Shown here: one piece after another, positions 26,815 to 34,510 of the stretch
Numbering within the stretch: position 1 is the first letter of the stretch
How the letters are laid out: each line of letters starts with the position of its first letter
NCBI RefSeq assembly: GCF_963664415.1
Contig: NZ_OY761445.1
Span: 2,196,501 to 2,260,500 of the forward strand
From: an uncultured Desulfobacter sp.
GTDB taxonomy: Bacteria > Desulfobacterota > Desulfobacteria > Desulfobacterales > Desulfobacteraceae
DNA: 64,000 bases
Direction: 5' to 3'
The notes under the pieces: generated by a model
Databases searched by the model: none
Told to the model about the DNA's origin: nothing
The model's input: the letters and a program-made list of their open reading frames with translations, nothing else
Made by a program: the position numbers and the translations under genes

Positions 26815-27303
26815 ATGCTGCAGACCCAGGAAGAACTGCTCAATATTCTGGATGAGCTGAACATCAACTATACCAACCATGAGCACCCTGCCGTATTCAC
26901 GGTTGAAGAAGCGGCCCAGCACAGTGAAGGCATCGAAGGGGCCCACTCCAAAAATCTGTTTTTCAAAGATAAAAAAAAGAGGCTGTTCCTGGTGGTCACC
27001 CTGGCAGACAAACCCATCAGAATCAAGGATGTGGGCAAACTAATCGGGGCCAGCAATATGTCCTTTGGCAAACCGGACCTGCTTATGGAGGTTTTAGGCG
27101 TGCCTCCCGGCTCCGTCACCCCCTTTGCCGCGGCAAACATCGGCGACCATGAGGTAAAAATTGTGCTGGACGAAGAATTAATGGAAAACGAGCTGCTCAA
27201 TTTCCATCCCCTGACCAATACTGCCACCACCACCATTACCGCTAATAATCTGGTTAAATACCTGGAACACATAGGCCAAACGCCCCATATCATCCGCCTG
27301 TAA
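26815..27303 (+). CDS. YbaK/ProX-type aminoacyl-tRNA deacylase
   Basis: 162 residues; the free-standing editing-domain family that removes wrong amino acids from tRNA(Pro) (PrdX/ProXp group). Visible blocks are NHEHPAVFTVEEAAQH, GAHSKNLFFKDKKKRLFLVV (substrate-binding lysines), IGASNMSFGKPDLL and PGSVTPFAAAN. AAGGAA precedes the ATG. Last gene of the plus-strand unit. Confidence 0.88.
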   Translation: MLQTQEELLNILDELNINYTNHEHPAVFTVEEAAQHSEGIEGAHSKNLFFKDKKKRLFLVVTLADKPIRIKDVGKLIGASNMSFGKPDLLMEVLGVPPGSVTPFAAANIGDHEVKIVLDEELMENELLNFHPLTNTATTTITANNLVKYLEHIGQTPHIIRL

Positions 27304-27323
27304 AAATTATTATTTTCAAATTA

Positions 27324-27373
27324 AAAAGCGGTCAAAATGTTTGATACCAAGCATTGTTACCGCTTTTATTTTT
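27324..27373 (+). terminator. Terminator of the thioesterase-YbaK operon
   Basis: Stem AAAAGCGGT/ACCGCTTTT (27324-27332 with 27359-27367), extended by AATG/CATT within the loop, followed by ATTTTT. It lies about 20 bases after the last stop codon. The A-run on its left would allow function in the other direction too. Confidence 0.7.
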
Positions 27374-27410
27374 CCAGCTTCAGGCATATATCGTACATTC
27401 CGCACTCAAT

Positions 27411-29170
27411 TTTATGGTTCTTTGACAATTTATTCAGCGTTTGCACAGCTCTTACGGAACAAAAAAGCATTCCGGCGGGACGTCCAAGGCTCTAAGGTAC
27501 TGCACTTGAGTATCATTTAGCGGCTTTGCTAATTTTCGTTGTCTTCCAACGGTTATAACTAATATGCTAAGAAACTTCGTAGTCATCATAAAGGCCGTCG
27601 GACTATTTGTGGGCTTTTTTTTCCAGCCAGGCAACCGTTTCCCCGTCTTTTTTACATGCAGCTTCAAGTTTCGTTCTATTAGCCGCCAGAGCAACAAAGA
27701 AAGCAGGAGAATTAGCCCAAGCGCTTCCACCCGTTTCGGCTTCTTCAGAAAGATGGCATTCACAATGGCTGGATCTTTCAGGAACCCGAAATTTTTTTCG
27801 ATCCCATCCTGTTCTTTGTAAAGCCTGAGGAGCTCGACTCCTGGCCACTCCTGTTCGTCAGCCTGGGCCGGAACGTTGGTTATGAGTACAAAACAGCCCG
27901 CTTCAAGTCTGATCTTTTCTGTTTTTTCTGGATCTTCTTCGACAGTTGCCTTCAGTTCATATTCAATGGATTTCGGCTTCCTGGCTTCCCCTTTTTTGGG
28001 ACGTCCTTTGCCGTATTTGGGTACGTCAATGATCTCTGCTCGCAAGTTGTAAAGGCTTTTGTCTGCTGCTTTGACCAAAGTGCCGGCTGCCACCTCTGCA
28101 TCCGGGCGACATTTGAAGGGTTGGAGAGTCGCCTCTTTGATTTTCTTTTCCAGCTGGTCTTTGCTGGTTTTTAATATTCGGTCGATGCGTTTCTGACGCC
28201 TTTTATCATGGGCACTGGAGTGATATACAATGGCCCGGTAGGCCCCATCACCAATGGTAGCGGTTGTTTCATAATAACGATAGGATGCGGGCGGTTTCTT
28301 TTCGCTTTGGCTTTCGGCCAAAGCCCCAATATCAACCCAGTTGTCGGCTGCAACAGCCTGGGCAATGGCATGCTTACATTCATTGAAATTAGCTGGCAAT
28401 CGGCTTAAAAAACGGATGCCGTTTCCCTCCGCAGCTATAAGATTATCTGTGGTCACAAAGGCTGAATCTGCAACATAAATGGAGGCACCGGGCTTGAACC
28501 CATGTTCGGCCATGTGTGATGAGATATGAGATAAAAGCTCATTGTTCAGGGTCTTGTCTGAAGCATTCCCGTCCTGGGTTTTTCCTATGATCGGAATATT
28601 TCGGTCTACACACAACATGGACACCATGAACTGCTTCAAATCCGGACGTTTATCCTTGCTGTAACCGTAGGTGATATTCAATTGCGTATCGGGGTGATCT
28701 TCGTAAGCGCCAAAGACGGAGACAGAGGTCGTATCAAAGTGGTGGTGGCGCGTATCCAGTTTAAAACAACCAATGGCGTTTTGGGAAATCTGGGAAAATA
28801 TCTTTTGAGTTCCAGTCTCAAAAAGTTTGTCCAATACCCGCCCCAGATTTGTGTCGTTAAATTTATCGGGGCTGATGGGTTTGCCAAAAAGCAACTCGGT
28901 ATCCATTTCGTCGAAAGCTTCTTCAAGTCTGTACAAAGGAGTCCTTCCGGAGACCGTATCCATAATCATCCCAAGCACCGCATCACCTGGCGATAGATCC
29001 ATTTTGCTATCTGTCATGGTATTGATCGTTTCAACCAGATTGATACGTTTGGCGTACTCTTTGAAAATCGGAAGAAATTTTACATCTGTGAAATTCCATT
29101 CCTCGGTACCTGGGATGTTCATATTTTGCTCCCTCTTCGTTTTGAGTTTTTTTTGGGGAGCACCATAAAC
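27411..29170. mobile_element. IS1634-family insertion sequence, ends tentative
   Basis: Contains a full-length transposase gene. A candidate terminal inverted repeat is TTTATGGTTCT at the left (27411-27421) against TTTATGGTGCT read inward from the right (29170-29160), 10 of 11 matching. No target duplication is evident, so the boundaries are provisional. Confidence 0.5.
27452..29122 (-). CDS. IS1634-family DDE transposase
   Basis: 556 residues, complete. An N-terminal region (residues 1-90) of the DUF4277-like type is followed by a DDE domain. The first Asp is in DTTSVSVFGAYED, the second in YVADSAFVTTDNL, and the Glu in LYKEQDGIEKNFGFLKDPAIV. A lysine-rich insertion lies between (GKGRPKKGEARKPKS). 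The open frame is intact, so the element may be active. The ribosome site GAGGGAG precedes the ATG. Confidence 0.85.
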   Translation of the reverse strand: MNIPGTEEWNFTDVKFLPIFKEYAKRINLVETINTMTDSKMDLSPGDAVLGMIMDTVSGRTPLYRLEEAFDEMDTELLFGKPISPDKFNDTNLGRVLDKLFETGTQKIFSQISQNAIGCFKLDTRHHHFDTTSVSVFGAYEDHPDTQLNITYGYSKDKRPDLKQFMVSMLCVDRNIPIIGKTQDGNASDKTLNNELLSHISSHMAEHGFKPGASIYVADSAFVTTDNLIAAEGNGIRFLSRLPANFNECKHAIAQAVAADNWVDIGALAESQSEKKPPASYRYYETTATIGDGAYRAIVYHSSAHDKRRQKRIDRILKTSKDQLEKKIKEATLQPFKCRPDAEVAAGTLVKAADKSLYNLRAEIIDVPKYGKGRPKKGEARKPKSIEYELKATVEEDPEKTEKIRLEAGCFVLITNVPAQADEQEWPGVELLRLYKEQDGIEKNFGFLKDPAIVNAIFLKKPKRVEALGLILLLSLLLWRLIERNLKLHVKKTGKRLPGWKKKPTNSPTAFMMTTKFLSILVITVGRQRKLAKPLNDTQVQYLRALDVPPECFFVP

Positions 29171-29557
29171 TAAATAATTGGTGTTTGTCTAGACAAACTT
29201 TTTTTATTTATTATACTTTTGTGAAGTGTTTGAAAATCAGGTTAACATGTTGATTTTATATTATTTAAAATTGTATGTGTTTTGTCGATTGAAGGTGCGG
29301 AAAATACGATATATAGAATATTTCGAAGATTAAAATTTTTCCCCAACGAAGTAATCGTCCCAATTTACGATTTTCGGTCGGGCACAGACTCTATTTTTCA
29401 TTGAATCTCATACGATTCTTATGGTGTTGAAGAATAAGCTATTTAATTTCTTATAAAATTCATAAAAACAATTCAAAACCTATTGCATTTTAACATCAAC
29501 TAACGGCTACGCTCCTCTCAGGGGTACGGTCTGCAACGAAAAAGAGAACAGGAGACT
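29123..29557. other. AT-rich intergenic region upstream of the NapC/NirT gene
   Basis: 435 bases with no gene. It includes the right flank of the IS1634 element and a 16-bp palindrome (29183-29198). It also has a dyad AATCGT-N8-ACGATT (29353-29372) that could be an operator, and weak promoter-like TTGAAG (29428) and TATAAA (29452) boxes spaced too far apart (19 bases). Confidence 0.4.
29183..29198. repeat. Perfect 16-bp palindrome GTTTGTCT/AGACAAAC
   Basis: Self-complementary 16-mer followed by seven T residues on the plus strand. It lies 61 bases upstream of the IS1634 transposase start. It may be a repressor site or part of the element's end. Confidence 0.45.
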
Positions 29558-30130
29558 ATGGCACCTTACAAAGCCCCGACCCGGTCCGGCAGTAGAAAAG
29601 GCTGGGAGTTCGGCCTTGGTATCGGCATTGTACTGACTTGTGTTGTGGTACTGGCATCGGGTTTCATGATCGAAACCACAAACACGGATACCTTCTGTGT
29701 CAGTTGCCATGCCATGAATCCGTTCAGGGATGCCTGGAAATTCTCAGCTCATGGTGGCAACAATCCCCGGGGATTCCGGGCCCAATGCGTGGATTGCCAT
29801 CTGCCCCACGGCGATTTCGTAGAATATGTCACGGCAAAGGCGGTCACCGGAACCGGAGACGTGATCCAGAACATGATTATTGATGTCAATACCTTTGACG
29901 GGATGGCCAATTCGGAAAAAAATCGCCTCAAATTCACCTATGATTCAGCCTGCCGCCGCTGCCACCAGCAGCTGGATGCAGCGCCGGGCATGCCCAGAGG
30001 CGGCTTTCTGGCCCACCGCACCTATCTTCGCGGCGAAACAACTAAAAAATGCGCTGAATGCCACCCCCATGTTGTGCACAAGGACCTGGCCGACATGGTT
30101 GATCGGTATTTCAGCCGGCAGATACTGTAA
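29558..30130 (+). CDS. NapC/NirT-family tetrahaem cytochrome c
   Basis: 190 residues. One N-terminal membrane anchor (GIGIVLTCVVVLASGFMI) is followed by a periplasmic domain with four CxxCH haem sites: CVSCHAM, CVDCHLPHG, CRRCHQQ and CAECHPH. Such proteins take electrons from membrane quinols and pass them to a periplasmic multihaem partner (for example NrfA or HAO-like enzymes). Ribosome site AGGAG. The partner gene next door is reduced to a stub, so its electron acceptor is unclear. Confidence 0.9.
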   Translation: MAPYKAPTRSGSRKGWEFGLGIGIVLTCVVVLASGFMIETTNTDTFCVSCHAMNPFRDAWKFSAHGGNNPRGFRAQCVDCHLPHGDFVEYVTAKAVTGTGDVIQNMIIDVNTFDGMANSEKNRLKFTYDSACRRCHQQLDAAPGMPRGGFLAHRTYLRGETTKKCAECHPHVVHKDLADMVDRYFSRQIL

Positions 30131-30157
30131 TAATGCAAATATAATAAGGAGGATGGT

Positions 30158-30376
30158 ATGAAAATGTCGTTAGGCAGGATCGGAATACTGACCTGTGCCA
30201 TGATTTGCACGGCCTTGGCTGTTCAGGTCTGCGCAGCGGAGTATCCCAATCTCCCAAAGGAAATCAAGATTAACCGGGGGTTTACCAAGGAAGCACTGCA
30301 ATGTATTGAGTGTCACATAGGAAAAATGCCGGGGACCGTGGAAAGCTGGAAAAGCAGCCGTCAAGATTTATTCTGA
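30158..30376 (+). pseudogene. Truncated HAO-like multihaem cytochrome, or tiny monohaem cytochrome
   Basis: 72 codons: a signal peptide (GRIGILTCAMICTALAVQVCAA) then about 45 residues with one haem site, CIECHIGKMPG, followed by TVESWKSSRQ. That order (CxECH, PG, V, WK, SR) is the start of hydroxylamine-oxidoreductase-like octahaem proteins, which normally run to about 450 residues or more. The frame ends within a terminator hairpin, so everything downstream is gone. Its place after a NapC/NirT gene fits a former cytochrome pair. It could alternatively be a genuine 5-kDa monohaem protein. Confidence 0.6.
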
Positions 30377-30389
30377 CGGCTGCTTTTTT
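30351..30389. terminator. Intrinsic terminator between cytochrome stub and hcp
   Basis: A perfect 13-bp stem AAAGCAGCCGTCA/TGACGGCTGCTTT (30351-30363 with 30374-30386) with a 10-base loop, then further T residues on the plus strand. The left arm is coding sequence of the stub and the stop codon lies in the right arm. It also follows the hcp stop on the other strand. Confidence 0.85.
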
Positions 30390-30406
30390 ATCTGAACTAT
30401 TTTTAT

Positions 30407-31846
30407 TTATTTACCAGCCATCATGGCTTGAATATCTTCGTCAGCGTCGCCAATGGGCTTAATATCAAACGTTTCAACCAGCACATTCAGCACAGTCGGT
30501 GAAACAAAGGCGGGCAGCGTGGGACCTAAACGAATTCCCTTAACACCCAGGTGCAGTAATGCCAACAGGACAGCCACAGCCTTTTGTTCATACCAGCCAA
30601 TATCAAAGGAGATCGGCAGGTCATTAATGTGCTCCAACCCGAATGCATCCCGCAATTTCATGGCAATCACAGCAAGAGAGTAAGAATCGTTGCATTGTCC
30701 CGCGTCCAGCACCCTTGGTATCCCCCCGATATCGCCCAGATCAAGTTTATTGTACCGGTATTTTGCACACCCGGCGGTGAGGATCACCGTATCTTTGGGC
30801 AATTTTTCAGCCACTTCGGTGAAATAGTTTCTGTCTTTTTGGCGCCCATCGCATCCGGCCATGACGATAAAACGCTTAATCGCACCGGACTTAACGGCTT
30901 CCACAACCTTGTCTGCCAACGCCAGCACCTGATTATGTGCAAATCCCCCAACGATTTTACCTGTTTCTATTTCAGTCGGCGGTTGACAGGTTTTTGCAAG
31001 TGCCACAATCTTTGAAAAATCTTTAGTACCGCCATCTGTTCTGTTCGGAATATGAGGGGTGTCCGGATAAGAAACAACACCGGTCGTAAAAAGTCTGTCC
31101 TGATATGTATTCTTCTTCTTAATGGGGATAATGCAGTTTGTTGTCATCAGGATAGGCCCGTTAAAGGTTTCGAAATCTTCATTCTGATGCCACCAGGACC
31201 CACCGTAATTGCCTTTCAGGTGATCGTATTTTTTAAATGCAGGATAATAATTGGCTGGCAGCATTTCGCCGTGGGTGTAGACATCAACGCCCGAACCTTT
31301 TGTTTGCTCCAGCAATTCTTCCATGTCTTTCAGATCGTGGCCGGAAATCAAAATGCCGGGGTTTGCCCCCACACCGAGATTGACGTCTGTGATCTCCGGA
31401 TTACCGTAGGCCTGGGTGTTGGCCTGATCCAGGGCTGCCATTGTGGTTACTGCGGTTTCACCGGCTTTCATCACCAAGGCCACCATCTGATCGACACTTA
31501 GATCCTGAGTAGTGGAGGTCAATGCCTCATACAAAAAGTCCCAGATCTCATCTTTGGTGACACCGAGAACCGCGGCATGATCTGCATAGGCACAGATACC
31601 TTTCAGGCCTATGACCAAAAGTTCCCGAAGAGATCTGACATCTTCATTTGCAGTTGAAAGCACACCGACGGCTTCTGCTTTGGCTTCAAATGCCGAGGTA
31701 TCATCCGAAAACCAGGTGGCACAATCATGAAGATCCGACCCGACTTTGTCTTTAACATCCTCAAACAATTTCTTTTTAACGGCCTGGGCACGGGTAATCC
31801 AGGAAATCAGGTCGTCATCATTAAAATTGGCATTTGTAATCGTCAC
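30407..31846 (-). pseudogene. hcp: hcp (hybrid-cluster protein/hydroxylamine reductase), C-terminal part
   Basis: About 478 residues of Hcp from NANFNDDDLISW onward. The hybrid-cluster ligand regions are visible: GHDLKDMEELLEQT, YTHGEMLPA, GPILMTTNCIIP, VMAGCDGRQKDRNYF, LTAGCAKYRYNK and DAGQCNDSYSL. The first 71 codons lie at 33949-34161, separated by an insertion sequence. Joining the two across one copy of the duplication restores TTITNA and a normal length near 550. A GTG near 31846, partly in the insertion sequence, could start this piece, but the product would lack the N-terminal iron-sulfur cluster. Confidence 0.93.
31839..31843. repeat. Target-site duplication ATCGT, left copy
   Basis: Five bases directly before the insertion-sequence end, identical to 33950-33954. 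Removing the element plus one copy reconstitutes the hcp reading frame. Confidence 0.92.
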
Positions 31847-33949
31847 GGATTTTCATGTCATGCTAAAACCCTAAAATTTATGTCGTAATTTTCAACCACT
31901 TCTGTGTAAACCCAATAAAAACAGACGTATTGCTATAGATCTACGCTAAATTTGTTCAAAAATTAGGGCTATTTTATACTACTAGTATCTTGATATTGAT
32001 TGGAAAAATGTTTATCGTGATGCACAAAATGACGGTTTTTAGGTGATATTGCAGTGTTTTTCTTGAATTTTTTCAAATTTTGTGATTTTAATCAATTTTA
32101 ACAAATGCGTATCATGACATTAATTGACCCTAATTTTGGTGCCGTATGGAACCCGAACATTTTTTTTGTCGACCACAAAATACCGCTCAAAAAAAGTACG
32201 AAGCTCTTCGTGCTTTTTATGTCGAAAAACGTCAAGCCGAAGACGTTGCCAAACAATTTGGCTATAAGTTGAGTTCATTCTATTCTTTAACCCGTGATTT
32301 TAAGAAAAATCTGTCGCAGGAAAATCCTGATCAGCATTTTTTTATTTCCAAACCAGCTGGCCGTAGACCTAAAGACGATACCAGCGAAACCAATCAATAC
32401 ATTATTGATTCTCGGAAAAATCATCTTTCAGTGCCTGACATCAAGGCCGCTCTTGATGCTCAGGGAGAAACTGTTTCTGAAGGATACATTTACAATCTAC
32501 TCAAAAAAGAAGGATTCGCCCGACTTCCCCGCCGAAAAAGCACTACTCGTGAAAAGACAAGCGCTTCATTGAAAATAGAAGCACCGAAAAGTTATATGTT
32601 GGATTTTGCGCCTGAGTCATTTACCGGGCAAAATAGTTTTGGTGTGTTGTGTCTACTGCCATACCTGCAACAATATAGCATTGACAGGCTTATCCAAAAT
32701 TCAAATTATCCGGAAACAGGCACAATAAACAGACTATCATCAATCCTGTGTTTCGTTGCCCTTAAATTGTCTAATGTCCGCAGATACTCTGCTGATGATA
32801 TTTGGTGTATGGATAGAGGATTGGGGTTATTTGCCGGTTTGAATGTTCTTCCAAAAACTAGTTGGTACACCTCTTACTCTCATCGAATCACCAGTGAAAT
32901 GAATAAAGAATTTCTCAAAGGGCTGCATCAAATATTGCTTCACGAAGGATTGCTTTCAGATACGTCCAATATTGATTTTACAACAATTCCGTATTGGGGA
33001 GACGATTCCCACCTTGAAAATAATTGGTCAGGAACACGGAATAAAGCGTTGGCAAGCATAGCTGCTGTATTAGCACAAGATCCAGATTCCGGTATCATTA
33101 CATATGGCGACACTAATGTCAGGCATCAGCAAAAAAATCAAGTCGCAATTGAGTTCCTTGATTTTTATAATGCTAACAGCGGCAACGATCTGAAATACTT
33201 GGTTTTCGATAGCAAATTCACCACTTATGAAAATCTTGCCAAGCTTGGCAAAGAAATAAAATTTCTTACCATCCGAAGAAGGGGAAAAAAGATAGTCGAA
33301 GAACTTAGCCAAAAGTCGCCTTCATCATGGAAAAAAGTTAGAGTCACAATGGCAAATGGCAAAGGCCGAAACTTAAGAGTTAATGATGAAAAGATATTTC
33401 TAAAAGATTATGGTGGTGAGGTGCGGCAAATAGCAATAACAGGGCATGGTAAGATTAAACCAGCTCTATTAATAACAAACGATTTCGATAAACCCTGCGA
33501 CAAGTTGATTAGAAAATATACAAGAAGATGGTTGGTTGAAAAAGGCATTTCAGAACAAATTGAATTCTTTCATCTAAACAAAGTATCATCATCAATGGTT
33601 ATTAAAGTAGATTTTGATCTTACAATGTCCATACTTACACACAATTTGCTACGACTCTTTGCTATGGATTTACCTGGTTATTCGCATATCAGTGATTATT
33701 CTCTCTATAAAAAATTTCTTGCAATGACTGGGAATGTACAAATTGAAGCTGATCAGGTAACAATCAAAATTAAGAAAAAAAGAAACCTACCCTTACTGCT
33801 CACAACAATGCAAAAATTTAAAAAAATGAGGCTCAGATTTTTTGAAAATAAAACGTTCTCTGTTATTGGGGACAGCACAACTTGAGTGTGGATTTTGGCA
33901 AAATTATTTTCTGAAAGTAGGGTTTCTTAGCGTACCATGAAAATCCGTG
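31844..33949 (+). mobile_element. 2,106-bp insertion sequence inside hcp
   Basis: Terminal inverted repeats begin CACGGATTTTCATG at both ends (left 31844-31857, right 33949-33936) and continue imperfectly through GCTAA and AACCCTA to about 30 bp. It carries one transposase gene. A 5-bp duplication flanks it and its right end interrupts codon 71 of hcp. The leader of 302 bases before the transposase has no other gene. Confidence 0.92.
32146..33885 (+). CDS. IS4-superfamily-like DDE transposase
   Basis: 579 residues. An N-terminal helix-turn-helix region (KKYEALRAFYVEKRQAEDVA, then LSVPDIKAALDAQGETVSEG) is followed by a catalytic core. Candidate acidic residues are Asp in FTTIPYWGDD, Asp in YLVFDSKFTTYENL and Glu in YTRRWLVEKGISEQIEFF. 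The last fits the Y-(2)-R-(3)-E part of the IS4 signature, but isoleucine stands where the following lysine is usual. The exact IS family is not clear to me. The frame is intact. Confidence 0.75.
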   Translation: MEPEHFFCRPQNTAQKKYEALRAFYVEKRQAEDVAKQFGYKLSSFYSLTRDFKKNLSQENPDQHFFISKPAGRRPKDDTSETNQYIIDSRKNHLSVPDIKAALDAQGETVSEGYIYNLLKKEGFARLPRRKSTTREKTSASLKIEAPKSYMLDFAPESFTGQNSFGVLCLLPYLQQYSIDRLIQNSNYPETGTINRLSSILCFVALKLSNVRRYSADDIWCMDRGLGLFAGLNVLPKTSWYTSYSHRITSEMNKEFLKGLHQILLHEGLLSDTSNIDFTTIPYWGDDSHLENNWSGTRNKALASIAAVLAQDPDSGIITYGDTNVRHQQKNQVAIEFLDFYNANSGNDLKYLVFDSKFTTYENLAKLGKEIKFLTIRRRGKKIVEELSQKSPSSWKKVRVTMANGKGRNLRVNDEKIFLKDYGGEVRQIAITGHGKIKPALLITNDFDKPCDKLIRKYTRRWLVEKGISEQIEFFHLNKVSSSMVIKVDFDLTMSILTHNLLRLFAMDLPGYSHISDYSLYKKFLAMTGNVQIEADQVTIKIKKKRNLPLLLTTMQKFKKMRLRFFENKTFSVIGDSTT

Positions 33950-34161
33950 ATCGTTGTAAACAGCCCTTCGGCGATAAATTCAGCATTAGCCGTTGGTACA
34001 TCCATACCGGCGTCCTTTGCTTTTTGTGCAAGAACAGCAATCCCTTTTAAATTATAAATCAATAGATCCTGAAGATTTGCCGTGTTTCCCTTTTTCCCAC
34101 ACATACCATTAATGGTACATCCCTGATTTTTCGCGGTTTCCTGACATTGAAAACAGAACAT
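33949..34161 (-). pseudogene. hcp: hcp, N-terminal part
   Basis: First 71 codons of hcp with the N-terminal cluster ligands MFCFQCQETAKNQGCTINGMC (Cys3, Cys6, Cys15, Cys21). The frame then runs into the insertion sequence and ends after FRK. A strong ribosome site (GGAGG, seven bases before ATG) and an FNR-type promoter upstream are intact, so a short useless peptide is probably made under anaerobic or nitrosative conditions. Confidence 0.93.
33950..33954. repeat. Target-site duplication ATCGT, right copy
   Basis: Identical to 31839-31843 and directly abutting the right end of the insertion sequence. Confidence 0.92.
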
Positions 34162-34224
34162 GTACTGACCTCCTTATTATTTTATATGAAAGTACCAATA
34201 AGTAGCTGAGTTCTTTCATGCTTT

Positions 34225-34277
34225 GTTGTGGGTCGTGCCTGGTTGTTAATAAGCCAGGTCGGCCCATGGCCTTTAAC
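34225..34277 (+). repeat. Dispersed intergenic element, copy A
   Basis: Reads GTTGTGGG, then GTGCCTGG, GTTAATA, CCAGG and GCCCATGGCCTTTAAC. The CCTGG/CCAGG arms form a hairpin. The 3' half matches copy H closely (GTGCCTGGNNGTTAATA and GCCCATGGCCNTTA) and the 5' end matches B and C. It lies in the hcp leader, antisense to hcp. Confidence 0.6.
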
Positions 34278-34303
34278 TGACGGCTAAATGATTGCTTACG
34301 TCG

Positions 34304-34352
34304 CAGGTACAATATACGATCTAAAAAGGATAAAAACCTTGATCTGGATCAA
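34304..34352 (-). promoter_or_regulatory. FNR-type activated promoter of hcp
   Basis: TTGATCTGGATCAA at 34339-34352 is an exact TTGAT-N4-ATCAA box, within a 16-bp dyad (CTTGATC-TG-GATCAAG). On the minus strand TATATT at 34316-34311 makes a good -10. The box centre is then about 41 bases before the predicted start near 34304, the class II FNR geometry. The leader would be about 143 nt. An FNR, ANR or HcpR-like regulator is expected, but none is in the window. Confidence 0.75.
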
Positions 34353-34460
34353 GTCACACAGAAAAAAATGAATAATAAAATGAACGCAGACAGAACAAAA
34401 GTAATTGGCGTGTATTAAATATTTCTAACACATTACAATTTAGAATAAAATTGATTAATG

Positions 34461-34509
34461 AAAAAGTCCCTTGAAAAGATCTATGAGGAAAATCAAGGGA
34501 ATTTTTTTC
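34461..34509 (-). terminator. Terminator of the glcD-glcF operon
   Basis: Stem TCCCTTGA/TCAAGGGA (34467-34474 with 34493-34500) with A-runs on the left and T-runs on the right, so it has a U-tract in both directions. It lies about ten bases after the glcF stop. Confidence 0.7.
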
Positions 34510-34510
34510 A

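Noticed and set aside
32081..32095. FNR-like site TGTGATTTTAATCAA in the IS leader
   Set aside because: One half-site deviates, the region is AT-rich and it lies inside the mobile element. Likely chance.
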